64,000 bases of DNA, from the NCBI RefSeq assembly GCF_963668385.1, contig NZ_OY764327.1, positions 2,728,001-2,792,000 on the forward strand. Reading direction: 5' to 3'. Below are positions 62,399 through 64,000 of this stretch, in pieces. The notes under the pieces were generated by a model. It was given only the letters and a program-made list of their open reading frames with translations. It made no database searches and was not told the origin of the DNA. The stretch comes from an uncultured Carboxylicivirga sp. Its GTDB lineage: Bacteria > Bacteroidota > Bacteroidia > Bacteroidales > Marinilabiliaceae. The translations under genes and the position numbers were made by a program. Position 1 is the stretch's first letter; each line of letters begins with the position of its first letter.

Positions 62399-62640
62399 GT
62401 TACTTTAGTTACTTTAATTACTTTATTGAGTGATATTAATTGAATAATAAGAGATTAGAAGGTGTTTTCCATTAAAGTAATGTTACTTTAGGTTACTTTA
62501 AGTTACTTTAAAAAACGGCCAAAGACGATTAGGGTACTTTAATTGAGGCTAAGGTACTTTAAGAACTTTGTAGAAACACAGGGCTTATAAATTTATAAAA
62601 CAGCAACTTAACCTCATTAAAGTAACTAAAGTAACTAAAG
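62399..62640. repeat. Iteron-like cluster of TTACTTTA octamers
   Basis: Eleven copies of one octamer: forward TTACTTTA at 62400, 62409, 62418, 62483, 62493, 62503; GTACTTTA at 62534 and 62554; reverse TAAAGTAA at 62473, 62618, 62627, plus a partial copy at 62636. Spacing within groups is 9-10 bases (20 for one pair), so copies lie on the same helix face. It is A/T-rich with no gene. A replication origin for the primase, or an operator for the XRE protein, are the likely roles. Confidence 0.7.
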
Positions 62641-62766
62641 TTCGGGTAATGTAGGTTTATTTAGGATAAAAACTAGCTCCAAATTATTTTGCAGAGTATT
62701 TAGTATTTTCATTTTAGTTTTATAAATTAGCCTCATGGTTAAAAAAATACACGTAATTTGCGTATT

Positions 62767-62985
62767 ATGGCTGAACGAAAGCAGATAAATAGGTTGAAAA
62801 TTGTTCTGGCTGAGCAGAATAAAACAAATAAATGGTTGGCTGAACAGTTGGGGAAAAGTTTAACCACGGTTTCGAGGTGGTGTACCAATGAATCGCAGCC
62901 CGGTATTGAAACCATGATTGAAATAGCAGCGAAACTTAATGTTGATGCTAGAGAACTGATTGTATCAACCAAACATGAAAAATAA
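62767..62985 (+). CDS. XRE-family regulator beside methyltransferase
   Basis: 72 residues from the ATG at 62767 (MAERKQINRLKIVLAEQNKTNKWLAEQLGKSLTTVSRWCTNESQPGIETMIEIAAKLNVDARELIVSTKHEK). A complete Cro/CI-type HTH with the recognition helix around TTVSRWCTN. It ends 12 bp before the methyltransferase ATG, the layout of controller proteins of restriction-modification systems. The octamer cluster just upstream could be its binding region. Confidence 0.85.
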   Translation: MAERKQINRLKIVLAEQNKTNKWLAEQLGKSLTTVSRWCTNESQPGIETMIEIAAKLNVDARELIVSTKHEK

Positions 62986-62997
62986 CACGAAGGAACA

Positions 62998-64000
62998 ATG
63001 CCAACGCTTAATTGGATAGGAAAAGATAAGGTGATTAACCACCACATGAATGTACCATATAAGATTTTAGACCATGTTTACGGGTTCGATAATGGAGAGC
63101 AAGCCCAAAAGGAAACCAATAGCGGAAACAAAATCATTCATGGCGACAACTTAGAAGCCCTAAAAGCTTTACTGCCCGAATACGAAGGAAAGATTAAATG
63201 CATTTATATAGACCCTCCATATAATACTGGAAACGAAGGGTGGGTTTATAACGATAACGTGAATGACCCCAAAATAAAAAAATGGCTAGGTGAAGTAGTT
63301 GGCAAAGAAAGTGAGGATTTGACGCGCCATGACAAATGGTTATGTATGATGTATCCTCGTTTGAAGTTGCTTCATAAGCTTCTTTCTGGCGATGGTTTTA
63401 TTGCCGTTTCAATTGACGACAACGAACTATACAATCTAGGTTTGTTATTAAATGAAATTTTTGGTGTTAGCAAGCGATTGGCTTGCATACCAGTAAAGGC
63501 TGAACCCTCTGGGGGAAAAGGGAAAGAAGCATTAAGAACTGGTCATGAGTATTTACTAATTTATTATAAGACCAACACAAATGGCCTAAAATATGAAACT
63601 AAAGATGTAGAAGGAACTGTACAAAAAGATAATTGGGGTGAATTTGTAAAAGGAAGAGAGCTTAGTAAATGGGGAAGTGAATCGTTAAGAGAAGATAGAG
63701 AAGAAATGTGGTATCCATTAATCGCTCCTGATGGAACAAAGGTCTATCCTATAAGGAATGATGGCAAAGAAGGTCGGTGGAGATGGGGGCAGAAAAATTC
63801 AAATATTCTTCAAATTCTTAAAGACCCGAATTACGCAGTTTGGGAAAAAAGGAAATATGACGAAGGTGTTCTGGTTAATGGGGAATCTGAGAGGTGGTTC
63901 CCTTATGAAAAGGTGCGTGAAAAAGAAAAATCATTTGGATGGAATACATGGTTAGATAAAATCGGATTTAACTCAGTAGGAACAAAACAAATAAAGGAAA
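62998..64000 (+). CDS. Site-specific DNA methyltransferase, type III Mod-like (partial, runs off window)
   Basis: 334 visible residues from the ATG at 62998: MPTLNWIGKDKVINHHMNVPYKILDHVYGF, HGDNLEALKALLPEY, the catalytic motif IYIDPPYNTGNEGWVYND (DPPY, beta-class adenine methyltransferase), LLHKLLSGDGFIAVSIDDNELYNLGLLLNEIFG, GHEYLLIYYKT. The N-terminal NWIGKDKV-NHH and the motif order fit Mod subunits of type III restriction systems. The FxGxG SAM-binding motif should lie beyond the window edge, so completeness and a Res partner cannot be checked. Confidence 0.85.
   Translation, partial: MPTLNWIGKDKVINHHMNVPYKILDHVYGFDNGEQAQKETNSGNKIIHGDNLEALKALLPEYEGKIKCIYIDPPYNTGNEGWVYNDNVNDPKIKKWLGEVVGKESEDLTRHDKWLCMMYPRLKLLHKLLSGDGFIAVSIDDNELYNLGLLLNEIFGVSKRLACIPVKAEPSGGKGKEALRTGHEYLLIYYKTNTNGLKYETKDVEGTVQKDNWGEFVKGRELSKWGSESLREDREEMWYPLIAPDGTKVYPIRNDGKEGRWRWGQKNSNILQILKDPNYAVWEKRKYDEGVLVNGESERWFPYEKVREKEKSFGWNTWLDKIGFNSVGTKQIKE

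Larger units (their letters stand above)
55127..64000 (+). mobile_element. Putative integrated mobile element (right end outside window)
   Basis: Integrase, excisionase-like HTH, primase-helicase, iteron-like repeats, XRE regulator and DNA methyltransferase follow one another on the plus strand. The first 7 kb is clearly richer in G and C and in codons such as GCC, CGG and ACC than the array. The left edge lies between the proximal palindrome and the integrase; no attachment-site duplication can be seen because the other end is missing. Confidence 0.65.

Overview
The window looks like a chromosomal segment of a low-GC Bacteroidota bacterium, probably a marine or anaerobic Marinilabiliales-like lineage. 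Supporting signs are promoters of the TTG-N20-TAnnTTTG type, a long PurF-type enzyme, a glycine-lipid (GlsA/GlsB-like) gene pair, a type IX secretion sorting domain and many SPII lipoproteins. Three blocks can be told apart.

Block 1 (1-14.1 kb) is ordinary chromosome: miaB (partial), a UspA tandem protein, a SPOR-domain secreted protein, a 633-residue amidophosphoribosyltransferase, a serine hydrolase with a pyridine-nucleotide oxidoreductase, a GNAT plus acyltransferase pair, an amidohydrolase lipoprotein and a T9SS-exported beta-propeller/Ig-like protein.

Block 2 (about 15.4-55.1 kb) is a long gene-cassette array of integron type. I count 45 attC-like sites, plus one related palindrome at the right end. 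Most are about 120-125 bp, six are about 170-190 bp, and roughly half belong to one near-identical family. Almost every cassette gene is on the minus strand with its attC just 3' of the stop codon. In 44 of 44 cassettes I could compare, the bases outside the right-hand GTT of a site are complementary to the bases at the other end of the same cassette, as expected if each unit once existed as an excised circle. That complementarity runs about 13-14 bp with one conserved G opposite T at position 11. Cargo is mostly small secreted, lipoprotein and membrane proteins of unknown role. It also includes a UDG-like/phosphoesterase operon, NucS-like and GIY-YIG nucleases, an aspartic protease, WD40, MORN and TPR proteins, a sugar transferase with a B12-type radical SAM enzyme, an IS1182-type insertion, and several cassettes with no gene. 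No IntI-type integrase is visible.

Block 3 (about 55.1-64 kb, running off the window) is visibly higher in GC through 62.3 kb and looks like an integrated mobile element. It holds a Bacteroidota-type tyrosine recombinase transcribed away from the array, an unknown protein, an excisionase-like HTH, a DUF4406-like protein, a CHC2/TOPRIM primase fused to a helicase-like NTPase, a cluster of 11 TTACTTTA-type repeats (iteron-like), an XRE regulator and the start of a type III-like DNA methyltransferase. The recombinase sits exactly where intI would sit in an integron (divergent from the cassettes, next to the array's proximal end). Whether it serves the array or only the element cannot be decided from this window.
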